DNA of 64,000 nt from Streptomyces griseus subsp. griseus (GTDB lineage Bacteria > Actinomycetota > Actinomycetes > Streptomycetales > Streptomycetaceae). This document shows, piece after piece, positions 51,867 through 60,665 of the stretch; within the stretch, counting starts at the first letter, position 1; every line of letters starts with the position of its first letter. The translations under genes were made by a program, and so were the position numbers. Location: assembly GCF_000720255.1 (NCBI RefSeq), contig NZ_JOJE01000031.1, positions 79,472-143,471 on the forward strand, read 5' to 3'. The notes under the pieces were generated by a model that worked only from the letters and a program-made list of their open reading frames with translations, did no database searches and was not told the origin of the DNA.

Positions 51867-52883
51867 TCAGGGCTTCAGGAGGGTCTTGATGGCACGGCGC
51901 TCGTCCATCGCCCGGTAGCCCTCGGCGACCTCCTCCAGGGGCAGGGTGAGATCGAAGACCTTGCCCGGGTTGACGCGGCCGTCGAAGACCCGCTGGATGA
52001 GGTCGGGCAGGTAGCCGCGCACCGGGGCCGGGCCCCCGCGCAGGCCGACGTGGGAGAAGAACAGCTCCTGGCCGTCGACCGCCACGTCGTGCGGGACGCC
52101 GACGCAGCCGACGTTGCCGCCGGGGCGGGTGGAGCGCAGGGCCTGCTGCATGGCCTCGGGGGTGCCGACGCACTCCAGGACCGAGTCGGCGCCGATGCCG
52201 TTCGTGAGCTCCCGCACGCGGGCGATGCCCTCCTCGCCACGTTCGGTGACGATGTCGGTGGCGCCGAACTCCAGGGCCAGCTTCTGGCGGGTCTCGTGCC
52301 GGCTCATCGCGATGATCCGCTCGGCGCCGAGCTCCTTGGCGGCGATCATGCCGCACAGACCGACCGCGCCGTCACCGACGACCACGGCGGTGGAACCGGC
52401 CTTCACCTCGGCGGCCTCGGCGGCCCACCATCCGGTGCCCATCACGTCGGACAGCGCCAGCAGGCTGGGCAGGAACTCGTCGGCCGGGTGGTCGTCGGTG
52501 GCGACGAGGGTGCCGTGGGCGTTGGGGATGCGGACGTATTCAGCCTGGCAGGTGCTCATGAACTCGCGGCGTTCGCAGGAGGACTGGTAGCCCGCCCGGC
52601 AGTTCGGGCAGGTGTTGTCCGAGGTGGCGAAGGAGCCGATGACGAACTGTCCCGGCCTGACCGAGGTGACCTCGCTGCCGACCTCCTCGACGACACCGAC
52701 GTACTCGTGGCCCATCGGATGGGGCTCGTCGACGGGTTCCGCGCCACGATAGGGCCACAGGTCCGAGCCGCACACGCAGGTGACGACGGTGCGGATGATG
52801 GCATCGGTCGGCCGGCTGATCCTCGGATCGTCAAGCTCCTCGAAACGAACGTCGCCGGGGGCGTGGATCACTGCTCCGCGCAT
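51867..52883 (-). CDS. Zinc-dependent alcohol dehydrogenase
   Basis: 338 residues. V-T-C-V-C-G-S-D-L-W and M-G-H-E-Y-V-G are catalytic-zinc blocks; C-P-N-C-R-A-G-Y-Q-S-S-C is the structural-zinc loop, missing the usual first Cys. V-V-V-G-D-G-A-V-G-L-C-G is the NAD(P)-binding glycine motif. ATG 52883 is chosen by homology; the frame extends upstream without support. Divergent from an XRE-type regulator that probably controls it. Possible role: aldehyde or alcohol detoxification. Confidence 0.9.
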   Translation of the reverse strand: MRGAVIHAPGDVRFEELDDPRISRPTDAIIRTVVTCVCGSDLWPYRGAEPVDEPHPMGHEYVGVVEEVGSEVTSVRPGQFVIGSFATSDNTCPNCRAGYQSSCERREFMSTCQAEYVRIPNAHGTLVATDDHPADEFLPSLLALSDVMGTGWWAAEAAEVKAGSTAVVVGDGAVGLCGMIAAKELGAERIIAMSRHETRQKLALEFGATDIVTERGEEGIARVRELTNGIGADSVLECVGTPEAMQQALRSTRPGGNVGCVGVPHDVAVDGQELFFSHVGLRGGPAPVRGYLPDLIQRVFDGRVNPGKVFDLTLPLEEVAEGYRAMDERRAIKTLLKP

Positions 52884-53008
52884 GGGGGTGCTTCTTTCGG
52901 TGCGGGGTCGTGGGCAGGCAGCCCAGGACGACGTCGAACGACGTGCTGCGTCGGGCTGCTCGTCATCGACCCTCGCACGCGACGGACGGTGCGAAAAGCG
53001 GAGGGATT

Positions 53009-53035
53009 CATCCTGGGAGAGCCACATCCTGGGAG
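53009..53035. promoter_or_regulatory. 11-base direct repeats in the divergent promoter
   Basis: CATCCTGGGAG at 53009-53019 and again at 53025-53035 (16-base period), between the dehydrogenase and XRE regulator starts. Probable regulator binding site. Confidence 0.5.
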
Positions 53036-53083
53036 GAAACCCTCCCCCCTGACCCGGGTGCGATCGGTGCCATGGTGGGAATC

Positions 53084-54043
53084 ATGACGAAGAACGTCCC
53101 CCTCAACGAGCTGGGGGAATTCCTCAAGAAGCGCCGCTCGGAGTTGAGCCCGCGCACGGTCGGACTGCCGGAGACGGGCGGGCGCCGCCGGGTGGCCGGT
53201 CTGCGCCGCGAGGAGGTCGCCCAGCTCGCTTCCATCAGTACCGACTATTACACCCGGCTCGAGCAGGGACGCATCCAGGCATCGGCGCCGGTGCTGGACG
53301 CCCTGGCCCGCGTCCTCCACCTGGGCGACGACGAGCGGGGCTATCTCTTCCAGCTCGCGGGCAAGACCACGGTCCGCGCGCGGCGCCGCGGGAGGCAGCA
53401 AATCCAGCCACAGCTCCAGCGGGTCCTGGACGACCTCACCGCCACCCCGGCCATCGTGCAGGGCCGACGCGGCGACATCCTGGCCTGGAACGCGCTGGCC
53501 GCCGCCCTGGTCATCGATTTCTCCCGCATCCCGGAGAAGCACCGCAACTACCCGCGGATCCAGTTCACCGAGCCGTCGATGCGCACGTTGTACGCAGACT
53601 GGGAGACCTCCGCCCAGATCTCCGTGGCGCAGCTGCGGATGGAGGCCGCCAAGTATCCCGAGGACCCCCGTCTGATCGAGCTGGTCGGTGAATTGTCCAC
53701 GAGGGGCGTGCAGTTCGCCAAGTGGTGGGGGGACCATCGCGCCGCCGCCCGCACCGTGGGCACGAAGACCCTGAACCATCCAGTGGTGGGGGAACTCGTC
53801 CTGGACTGGGACACCTACACCGCCAACACGGATCCCGACCAGCACCTGACGGTCTGGACCGCCCTGCCCGGCTCCGCCACCCACGAGCGCCTGCGCATCC
53901 TCGCCTCCTGGGCCGCTGACCAGCACCTGTCTGCGTCCTCGGCACTCGGTGACGGCGGCTCCCAGGGAGTCGGCGGCGCGGGGCGTCCACCCTCATGCGT
54001 TCCAGGCAGCGGTGGGGCCAGTCGACGACGACCTCGTCCATGA
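53084..54043 (+). CDS. XRE-family regulator with MmyB-type ligand domain
   Basis: 319 residues. HTH about residues 25-70 (R-R-V-A-G-L-R-R-E-E-V-A-Q-L-A-S-I-S-T-D-Y-Y-T-R-L-E-Q-G-R), then the MmyB-like domain with R-G-D-I-L-A-W-N-A-L-A-A-A-L, R-N-Y-P-R-I-Q-F and S-T-R-G-V-Q-F-A-K-W-W. This architecture is common in streptomycetes beside oxidoreductases. ATG 53084 has GGTGGGA upstream; ATG 53072 is possible. The end is extended by about 35 low-complexity Gly/Ser/Arg residues. Confidence 0.9.
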   Translation: MTKNVPLNELGEFLKKRRSELSPRTVGLPETGGRRRVAGLRREEVAQLASISTDYYTRLEQGRIQASAPVLDALARVLHLGDDERGYLFQLAGKTTVRARRRGRQQIQPQLQRVLDDLTATPAIVQGRRGDILAWNALAAALVIDFSRIPEKHRNYPRIQFTEPSMRTLYADWETSAQISVAQLRMEAAKYPEDPRLIELVGELSTRGVQFAKWWGDHRAAARTVGTKTLNHPVVGELVLDWDTYTANTDPDQHLTVWTALPGSATHERLRILASWAADQHLSASSALGDGGSQGVGGAGRPPSCVPGSGGASRRRPRP

Positions 54044-54139
54044 CGGCGCGTCCGGTCCCGCCCGGAAGCGCGGGCCATCGGGATTCCACCTCCGGCCGAG
54101 CGAAACATTCGAAGTGAACACCGAATCCTGCGAGAGGTA

Positions 54140-54185
54140 TTGACGCTCTTTCAGGGACTCCTATCATCCAAATCGTTCGATAGGA
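54140..54185 (+). promoter_or_regulatory. GH43 promoter with inverted repeat over the -10 element
   Basis: TTGACG (54140-54145), a 16-base spacer and TATCAT (54162-54167). TCCTATC (54159-54165) and GATAGGA (54179-54185) form a perfect inverted repeat with 13 bases between, overlapping the -10 element. A repressor bound here would block transcription. Confidence 0.6.
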
Positions 54186-54276
54186 CAGCTCGCGTTCGGC
54201 ATGTTGAACACGGATCCGGCGGTCCGCGGCAAAGCCCCTTTTCCCCGGGCGCCCCTGCAGAAGGGCAGCGACAACC

Positions 54277-55905
54277 ATGACATGGACAGGTCATCCTCTC
54301 AGTCGTCGCACGGCACTGGCCGCCACCACCGGCCTGACCGTCGGCACCCTGCTGACTCCCGGTTCGGCGAGCCGCGCCGCGGCAGCCCCCGCGGACGGGG
54401 CCGCCGCCTCCTACGCGAACCCGGTGATCTGGCAGGACTTCGCGGATATCGACGTCATCCGCGTCGGGAACACCTACTACTGCTCGGCGTCGACCATGCA
54501 CTACTCGCCAGGCGCACCGGTCCTGCGCTCGTACGACCTGGTGAACTGGGAGATCGCCGGCCACTCGGTGCCCGTCCTGGACTTCGGGTCCAAGTACGAC
54601 CTGAACGGCGGGCGCGGCTACGTCAGGGGCATCTGGGCGTCGTCGCTCGCCTACCGGCCCAGCAACCGGACGTTCTACTGGCTCGGCCAGATCGACTTCG
54701 CGAAGACCCATGTCTACACCGCCACCTCCGTCGAGGGCCCCTGGGCCAGGCACGCGACGCTCGGCAACGTCTACTACGACGCCGGGTTGCTGGTGGACGA
54801 CGACGACACCCTGTACGTGGCGTACGGCAACGGCACCATCAACGTGGCCCAGCTCACCGCGGACGGGCGCGGCCAGGTGCGGACGCAGCAGGTGTTCAGC
54901 ACCCCGTCGAGCATCGGCACCCTGGAGGGCTCCCGCTTTTACAAGATCAACGGGAGCTACTACATCTTCCTGACCCGCCCCGCCAACGGCCAGTACATCC
55001 TGAGGTCGACCAGCGGCCCCTTCGGCCCGTACACGCTGCGGCAGGTCCTGCTCAACCTGCCCGGCCCGATCTCCGGCGGAGGTGTCCCGCACCAGGGCGG
55101 CCTGGTGCGGACGCAGAACGGGGCCTGGTACTACATGGCCTTCGTCGACGCCTATCCCGGCGGCCGGATGCCGGCCCTGGCCCCCGTCACCTGGACCTCG
55201 GACGGCTGGCCGGCGCTCCAGTTGGTGAACGGGGCATGGGGGACGTCGTATCCCGCCCCCGTCGTGCCCGCGCCACCTCGTCCGGTCACTCCCCTGACCG
55301 GCGTCGACACCTTCGACGGTCCGGCCCTCTCACCGAAGTGGGAGTGGAACCACAACCCCGACAACGGCAAGTGGTCCGTGGGCAACGGCCTGACCCTGCG
55401 CACCGCGACCGTCACCAACGACCTGTACTGGGCGCGCAATACGCTCACCCACCGCATCCAGGGGCCCACCTCCACCGCGACGATCCAGCTCGACCACTCG
55501 GCGATGCGGGACGGCGACCGGGCCGGGCTCGCGCTGCTGCGCGACTCCTCCGCGTGGATCGGACTCAAGCGGGACGGCGGGGCGACACGGGTGGTGATGG
55601 TCGACGGGCTGACCATGGACGGCAGTTGGAACACCACCGGTACCGGGACCGAGCGGGCGAGCGCCAGTGCGCCGGGCGGTCGCCTCTGGCTGCGGGCGAA
55701 CGCCGACATCCGCCCCGGCGCCTCCCGGCCCGGCACTTTCTCCTACAGCACCGACGGCGTCAACTTCACCCGCCTCGGCCCCGCCTTCGCCATGGGCAAC
55801 GACTGGCGGTTCTTCATGGGATACCGGTTCGCTCTCTTCAACCACGCGACACAGGCACTCGGCGGCTCGGTCCGCGTGACGCGGTTCGAGCTGTCGACCC
55901 CCTGA
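54277..55905 (+). CDS. Tat-exported GH43 glycosidase with concanavalin-like C-terminal domain
   Basis: 542 residues. S-R-R-T-A-L-A-A-T-T-G is a twin-arginine signal. Five-bladed propeller: general base D57 in F-A-D-I-D-V-I-R-V-G, pKa-modulating D168 in Y-Y-D-A-G-L-L-V-D-D-D and acid E217 in T-L-E-G-S-R-F-Y-K. The C-terminal about 200 residues are the beta-sandwich typical of GH43 beta-xylosidases (F-D-G-P-A-L-S-P-K-W-E-W-N). Activity: beta-xylosidase or alpha-L-arabinofuranosidase. It has its own promoter and operator-like repeat. Confidence 0.9.
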   Translation: MTWTGHPLSRRTALAATTGLTVGTLLTPGSASRAAAAPADGAAASYANPVIWQDFADIDVIRVGNTYYCSASTMHYSPGAPVLRSYDLVNWEIAGHSVPVLDFGSKYDLNGGRGYVRGIWASSLAYRPSNRTFYWLGQIDFAKTHVYTATSVEGPWARHATLGNVYYDAGLLVDDDDTLYVAYGNGTINVAQLTADGRGQVRTQQVFSTPSSIGTLEGSRFYKINGSYYIFLTRPANGQYILRSTSGPFGPYTLRQVLLNLPGPISGGGVPHQGGLVRTQNGAWYYMAFVDAYPGGRMPALAPVTWTSDGWPALQLVNGAWGTSYPAPVVPAPPRPVTPLTGVDTFDGPALSPKWEWNHNPDNGKWSVGNGLTLRTATVTNDLYWARNTLTHRIQGPTSTATIQLDHSAMRDGDRAGLALLRDSSAWIGLKRDGGATRVVMVDGLTMDGSWNTTGTGTERASASAPGGRLWLRANADIRPGASRPGTFSYSTDGVNFTRLGPAFAMGNDWRFFMGYRFALFNHATQALGGSVRVTRFELSTP

Positions 55906-55989
55906 ACAGCACGACGTCCGCGCCGATCCACCGTTCGTGCCGCTCCACCCGCCTCAACCGGAGGAGGAGAAGCGTGAACCCGTGAGTTC

Positions 55990-56218
55990 AACATGGTCCG
56001 GAACGCTGGCCGTGTCCGAGGGCGCGGTTGACGACGCCGCGTCCGAGGGCAACCCCTTCGCCCGGGCGAACACCGTCACCTTCCCGGCAGGCGTCTGGAC
56101 CCGGGACATCAGCCACGGTGCGAGATGATCCCTCCGGGCAACGACCAGACGCCGACCATCAGCTCCCGCCGACTGCGGTGTCTCCACCTGCCCGAACAGG
56201 CGCCGTCGACCGAGACGG
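55990..56218 (+). pseudogene. Degenerate fragment of a carbohydrate-active protein
   Basis: One frame reads W-S-G-T-L-A-V-S-E-G-A-V-D-D-A-A-S-E-G-N-P-F-A-R-A-N-T-V-T-F, then V-W-T-R-D-I-S-H-G and stops at about 56128. The next frame picks up E-M-I-P-P-G-N-D-Q-T-P-T-I-S-S from about 56120. The two halves look like one broken C-terminal segment; I associate the wording with secreted plant-polymer-binding enzymes but cannot name the family. It sits between GH43 and the convergent FadR-type regulator. Confidence 0.45.
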
Positions 56219-56224
56219 GCGCCG

Positions 56225-57022
56225 CTACCCGAACAGACGCCGCTGGATCTCCCGCCGGTAGTCCTCGAGCGTCCTGTCGAGGTGTACCGCGGTGGCCTCG
56301 GCCGCCTCGTCGGGCCGTCCGTCGCGAATGGCCCGGTAGATCGCCTCATGCTCCTCGACCGCGGCCTCCGTGTTCTCGCCGAGCGTCTGGTGGATCCCGA
56401 TGGCACTGGACTGCCGCTGCAGACGTCGGGCGTCACGCACCGCGTTGACGAGGAAGGTGTTGTGCGAGGCCGTTGCCACGGCCGCGTGGAAGTCGTCGTC
56501 CGCCTGGTTGAACACATCGACCTGACCGTGGACGAACCCGTGTCGGCACTGCTGCATGGCGACTTCGACGGTGCGCAGCTCGGAAGGCGTGGCGCGGGTC
56601 GCCGCCAGACTGCTGGCCGCCATCTCCTGCACCCTGCGGAACTCGAACAGCATGAGGACGTGATCAAGGTCGACGGGCCGGAAGAAGCCGCCCCAGCGGC
56701 TGGTGATGAGCATGCCCTCGTCGTCCGCGACGAACAGACCGCGCCCCTTGTGCGCGCGCACGCGGCCCAGCGCCGAGAGAATCTTCACGGCTTCCCGCAC
56801 CACCGCCCTGCTGGTGTTCAGCGTCTGGGCGAGATCGTTCTCCGTAGGCAGCCGGTCACCCGCCACCAGACGCGACTCGGCGATGTACTCGAGGATCTGC
56901 TCCGCCACGATCTCGTAGCCGGGGCGGTAGTCACGCCGCTCACCCGAACCGTTCACCGCGGGCACCGCTGCAGGAGCGGCCTGCGCGGGCAGGGCCGCTT
57001 GGGTCGCGGGCGTGTCGTTCAT
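56225..57022 (-). CDS. FadR-type GntR regulator
   Basis: 265 residues. Winged HTH: A-E-Q-I-L-E-Y-I-A-E-S-R-L-V-A-G-D-R-L-P-T-E-N-D-L and T-S-R-A-V-V-R-E-A-V-K-I-L. The helical FCD effector domain has conserved metal-ligand His positions (D-D-D-F-H-A-A-V, E-E-H-E-A-I-Y-R-A-I, H-L-D). GGAGG serves ATG 57022; the frame is open to 57082. Divergent from the importer operon at 57.4 kb with a palindrome between them, so it probably represses that operon in response to a sugar acid. Confidence 0.9.
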   Translation of the reverse strand: MNDTPATQAALPAQAAPAAVPAVNGSGERRDYRPGYEIVAEQILEYIAESRLVAGDRLPTENDLAQTLNTSRAVVREAVKILSALGRVRAHKGRGLFVADDEGMLITSRWGGFFRPVDLDHVLMLFEFRRVQEMAASSLAATRATPSELRTVEVAMQQCRHGFVHGQVDVFNQADDDFHAAVATASHNTFLVNAVRDARRLQRQSSAIGIHQTLGENTEAAVEEHEAIYRAIRDGRPDEAAEATAVHLDRTLEDYRREIQRRLFG

Positions 57023-57098
57023 CTGTCCTGCCTCCGGGGTGACCGCTGAGCGGGTGACTGATCGCTGTGGAGCCGCGCTCATCGTACAGCAGACCTTG

Positions 57099-57113
57099 AT
57101 GAGTCGTACTCAT
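57099..57113. promoter_or_regulatory. FadR/GntR operator palindrome
   Basis: ATGAGT-CGT-ACTCAT, a 15-base perfect palindrome containing the GT...AC core of FadR-type sites, about 77 bases from the regulator start and upstream of the importer promoter. Confidence 0.7.
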
Positions 57114-57396
57114 TCATCACCAACAGATTGAGTAATGACGAGCGCTTGAAGACCACGAATCTGCCTATAAGGCTCATTTCTTCACTCGTTTGTCGACCAA
57201 CATCGACAAGCGCCCCAAGAAAGACCTGCACATGCCCTTGACTGGGCCGCATATAAGGCGCCTAATTTCATCCGCAGCGGCAACGGCACAGCCGCCCGCG
57301 GCATTCGACGACCGGCCGGGACGGCCCGGCGTCGCCCCGTCCACGCGCCACCCTTCCCAGCCGTTCGGCGCGCCCGCACACCCAGTGGAGTCACTC
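57114..57396 (+). promoter_or_regulatory. Promoter and leader of the island 2 importer operon
   Basis: No gene seen. TTGAAG (57146-57151) and TATAAG (57166-57171) could be a promoter, though the 14-base spacer is short. That leaves about 220 bases of leader before ATG 57397. The AT-rich start (57083-57180) contrasts with the surroundings. Confidence 0.45.
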
Positions 57397-58761
57397 ATGA
57401 CCGTCACAAACCCGTCGGCCCGGCAGAGAAGAATGCTCAGCAAGCGACGTTCGGTGCTCGTGGCGGGCTGCGTGGCCACCGTGATGCTGAGCGCGGCCGC
57501 CTGTGGCGGCAGCGGTGGGGCCGGCACGACCACCAAGGACGGCTTCGCCCAGGCTCCCCAGAAGGACGGCGCGTTGACGGTCTGGGTGGACGCGACCCGC
57601 ATGGACGCCGTGAAGCTGTACCAGCAGCAGCACCCCGACGTGAAGCTGGACATCGTCAGCTACGACGGCGACGCCAACGGGTCGAACTACCTGCAGACCA
57701 AGGTCCAGCTCTTCAACCGCACCGGCAAGGGCTGGCCGGACGTCGTCTTCAGCTCCCAGAACAACGAGGTGACCTGGGCGGTCGACGCGGGCTTCGCCGC
57801 ACCGCTCGACAAGGGCCTGATCCCCGCGGACACCCTCGGGAAGTTCGCCAACGGGGCCAACAACCCCTGCACGGTCGACGGCACCCTCTACTGCCTGCGC
57901 AACGACCTCTCCCAGGCGGTGCTCTGGTACAACGCGCCGCTGCTGAAGAAGTTCGGCTACAAGGTGCCCACGACGTGGGAGGAGTACCAGACGCTCGGCG
58001 AGAAGGTGGCGAAGGAACACCCCGGCTACCTCGTCGGCGACGCGGGCGACTCCTTCACCCCCGAGATCTACCTCTGGGCGAGCAAGTGCGGCGCCAACCA
58101 GATCACCGGCCCCAAGGCCGTCACCGTGAACACCACCAGCGAGGCCTGCACCAAGATGGCCAAGCTGATGGACGTCCTGATCAAGGACAAGTCCATGTCC
58201 ACCAGCGGGGTGTTCAGCACCGACTTCGGCAAGAACCTCGGCGACAAGGTCCTGCTCATGCCCGGCCCGGCCTGGTTCGGCGGCGCGGTGTTCAAGGACA
58301 CCCTCAAGACCCCGGCCCAGCAGATAGCCGCGGCGCCCATCCCCCAGTGGAAGGGTGACACCTCGCCCTCCACCGGCAACGTCGGCGGCGGCACCTGGCT
58401 GCTGTCCAAGCACTCCGCGCACCTCAAGGCGGCGACCGACTTCCTGAAGTGGGTCACCACCGACAACGCCTACCAGGGCGAGAAGGCGCCCGGCTTCCCG
58501 GCCTACGCACCCGCCGCCGAGACCTGGCTGAAGAACCAGAGTGCCGCCGGGTACTTCGTCGGAGACCTCGGAGCGCTCAAGGACGCCTCTTCCCAGGTCT
58601 GGTCCGGCTGGGGCTCGGGCCAGTTCAGCCAGGAGGCGATCTGGGCCGCCACCGTCAAGCCCGGCCTCACCCAGGGCAAGACCATCGTCTCGATGCTGCC
58701 GGACTGGCAGGACTCCATCGTCAAGTACGCCCAGTCCAACGGATACAAGGTCTCCAAGTGA
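57397..58761 (+). CDS. Sugar-binding lipoprotein (CUT1 importer, island 2)
   Basis: 454 residues. Signal peptide with lipobox S-A-A-A-C-G-G. Family-1 solute-binding fold: L-T-V-W-V-D-A-T-R-M, W-P-D-V-V-F-S-S-Q-N-N-E, A-V-L-W-Y-N-A-P-L-L-K-K and G-G-G-T-W-L-L-S-K-H-S. GTGGAG precedes ATG 57397; an in-frame start at 57190 lacks a site. Captures the operon's sugar outside the membrane. First gene of a seven-gene run on one strand. Confidence 0.9.
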   Translation: MTVTNPSARQRRMLSKRRSVLVAGCVATVMLSAAACGGSGGAGTTTKDGFAQAPQKDGALTVWVDATRMDAVKLYQQQHPDVKLDIVSYDGDANGSNYLQTKVQLFNRTGKGWPDVVFSSQNNEVTWAVDAGFAAPLDKGLIPADTLGKFANGANNPCTVDGTLYCLRNDLSQAVLWYNAPLLKKFGYKVPTTWEEYQTLGEKVAKEHPGYLVGDAGDSFTPEIYLWASKCGANQITGPKAVTVNTTSEACTKMAKLMDVLIKDKSMSTSGVFSTDFGKNLGDKVLLMPGPAWFGGAVFKDTLKTPAQQIAAAPIPQWKGDTSPSTGNVGGGTWLLSKHSAHLKAATDFLKWVTTDNAYQGEKAPGFPAYAPAAETWLKNQSAAGYFVGDLGALKDASSQVWSGWGSGQFSQEAIWAATVKPGLTQGKTIVSMLPDWQDSIVKYAQSNGYKVSK

Positions 58762-59672
58762 CCCTCTCCCACTCCTCGGCCGGTTCTGCCCGTCGGCGCC
58801 CTCGCGGCGGCGCCGGGCAGAGCCGGGCCGGCGTGGCGTTCGTCGCCGGCTACGTCATCCTGCTGATCGCCTTCGGCGTCCTGCCGACGGGCTACGCCGT
58901 CTACTTCGCCTTCACCGACGCGGGGGGCACCTTCACCGGCTTCTCCAACTTCGTCACCACGGCACAGGACTTCCGGTTCACGGACGCGGTGAGCCACGTC
59001 GCGACCTACCTCGTCTTCTGGCTGCTCTCGCTGGTGGTGTTCGTGGTGGGCCTGGCGCTGCTGCTGCACCGCCTGGCCTCCGGCACCATCAGCAAGGCGC
59101 TGCGGTTCCTCTTCTACATCCCCGGAGCGCTCGCCGGCGCCGCGAGCGTGCTGGTGTGGCTGTTCATGCTCGACCCGACGGTCAGCCCGGTCAGTTCGCT
59201 GCTGGGTGTGATGGGTTTCCACACCTTCGGCGCGGTGATCGCTCCTGGCAACCTGCCGCTGCTGTTCACGATCATCGCGTTCTGGACCGGCGCGGGCGGC
59301 TGGATCGTCGTGATGTACGGCGCGCTCAACAACATTCCCCAGGACGTCATGGAAGCCGCGCGCATCGACGGCGCGGGCTCCTGGCAGACCGCCTGGCACG
59401 TACAGATCCCCATGCTGCGCAAGTGGATCGTGTACATGGTGATCCTGGCCTTCGCGGGCGGCGCCCAGCTCTTCGTCGAGCCGCAGCTGCTCTCCCTCGC
59501 CAGCGTCGGTGTGGCCGGGCGCGACTACTCGCTCAACCAGCTCACGTACGACTTCGCCTTCCAGATGAACAACATCAACGGCGCCGCCGCGGTCTCCGTG
59601 GAGCTCCTGGTCGTCAGTGTGTCGGCCGCCGCCCTCTTCGTCGCACGGTCGGGATTCTTCGATGCCGATTAA
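58758..59672 (+). CDS. Sugar ABC permease (CUT1, MalF-like), island 2
   Basis: 304 residues, six helices starting V-A-F-V-A-G-Y-V-I-L-L-I-A-F-G-V. The EAA loop is E-A-A-R-I-D-G-A-G-S-W-Q-T-A-W-H-V-Q-I-P. GTG 58758 overlaps the binding-protein stop (GTGA). The longer frame from 58449 is a shadow. Forms the channel with the next permease. Confidence 0.88.
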   Translation: MTLSHSSAGSARRRPRGGAGQSRAGVAFVAGYVILLIAFGVLPTGYAVYFAFTDAGGTFTGFSNFVTTAQDFRFTDAVSHVATYLVFWLLSLVVFVVGLALLLHRLASGTISKALRFLFYIPGALAGAASVLVWLFMLDPTVSPVSSLLGVMGFHTFGAVIAPGNLPLLFTIIAFWTGAGGWIVVMYGALNNIPQDVMEAARIDGAGSWQTAWHVQIPMLRKWIVYMVILAFAGGAQLFVEPQLLSLASVGVAGRDYSLNQLTYDFAFQMNNINGAAAVSVELLVVSVSAAALFVARSGFFDAD

Positions 59673-59727
59673 CGCCGCCACACATCCCTTCACCGCCACA
59701 CCACGTACGGAAGGAGAACAGAGCGCC

Positions 59728-60636
59728 ATGAGCCGAGATCCACACCGGGCATCGCGCCGGCGGCGCCGACCCGCCCGGCACATGACGTCCCGGCTCCTCA
59801 CCGGTGCCGTACTGGTCATGTTCCTGGTGTTCTTCGTGCTGCCGGTGCTCTGGCTCGTCCTGGCGGCGACCAAGACCGACCAGCAACTGGTCCACGGCAA
59901 CCCGCTGTCCATCGGATCGTGGCACGCGTTCAAGGCCAACTGGGACGGGCTCACGGCGTTCCAGGACGACGCCGTCCTGCTGTGGCTGCGCAACTCCGCT
60001 CTCTACGCGGTGATCTCGCTGGCCATCACGCTGTGCGTCGCCGTACCGGCCGGGTACGCCATGGCGATGACCGAGTTCCGCGGCCGGCGCGCGCTGCTGA
60101 TCTCCACGCTGATCGTGATGCTCATGCCGACCGCCACGCTGGTGGTGCCGTTGTTCCTGGAGATCAACGCGGTGCACCTGATCGGCACGATGTGGTCGAT
60201 CATCCTGCCGTACTCGTTCTACCCCTTCGGCGTGTACCTGACGTACATCTACTTCACCACCGCCGTACCCAAGGACCTGCTGGCGGCCGCGCGGATGGAC
60301 GGCTGCTCGGAGTTCGGCGTCTTCCGCCACATCGCTCTGCCGCTGGCGACACCTGTCATCGCGCTCGTCGGCTTCTTCAGCTTCGTTGCCAACTGGACCA
60401 ACTACTTCCTTCCCTACGTGATGCTCCCCGAGAGCGACCAGATGCCGATCCAGGTGGGCGTCGGCAACCTGCTGAGCAGCGTGCCGTCGTTCAACCCGGC
60501 CGCGAGCTCGCTCGCGATCGAGCGCCCGCAGCTGGCTCTGGCGACCCTCGTGGCCATCACACCGGTACTGGTCGTGTTCCTGTTCGCCCAGCGCTTCCTG
60601 GTCAGCGGAATGCTGGCCGGAGCCACCAAGGAATGA
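59728..60636 (+). CDS. Sugar ABC permease (CUT1, MalG-like), island 2
   Basis: 302 residues from ATG 59728 (AAGGAGA upstream). ATG 59662, overlapping the previous gene, would add 22 residues. Arg-rich N-terminus, six helices, EAA loop L-A-A-A-R-M-D-G-C-S-E-F-G-V-F-R-H-I-A-L-P. Completes the importer; no ATPase in the operon. Confidence 0.88.
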   Translation: MSRDPHRASRRRRRPARHMTSRLLTGAVLVMFLVFFVLPVLWLVLAATKTDQQLVHGNPLSIGSWHAFKANWDGLTAFQDDAVLLWLRNSALYAVISLAITLCVAVPAGYAMAMTEFRGRRALLISTLIVMLMPTATLVVPLFLEINAVHLIGTMWSIILPYSFYPFGVYLTYIYFTTAVPKDLLAAARMDGCSEFGVFRHIALPLATPVIALVGFFSFVANWTNYFLPYVMLPESDQMPIQVGVGNLLSSVPSFNPAASSLAIERPQLALATLVAITPVLVVFLFAQRFLVSGMLAGATKE

Positions 60637-60665
60637 CGCCCACCCCCCGAACGGAGATCACCCCC

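Noticed and set aside
57238..57257. TTGACT and TATAAG as a promoter
   Set aside because: The spacer is only 8 bases, too short for a sigma70-type promoter.
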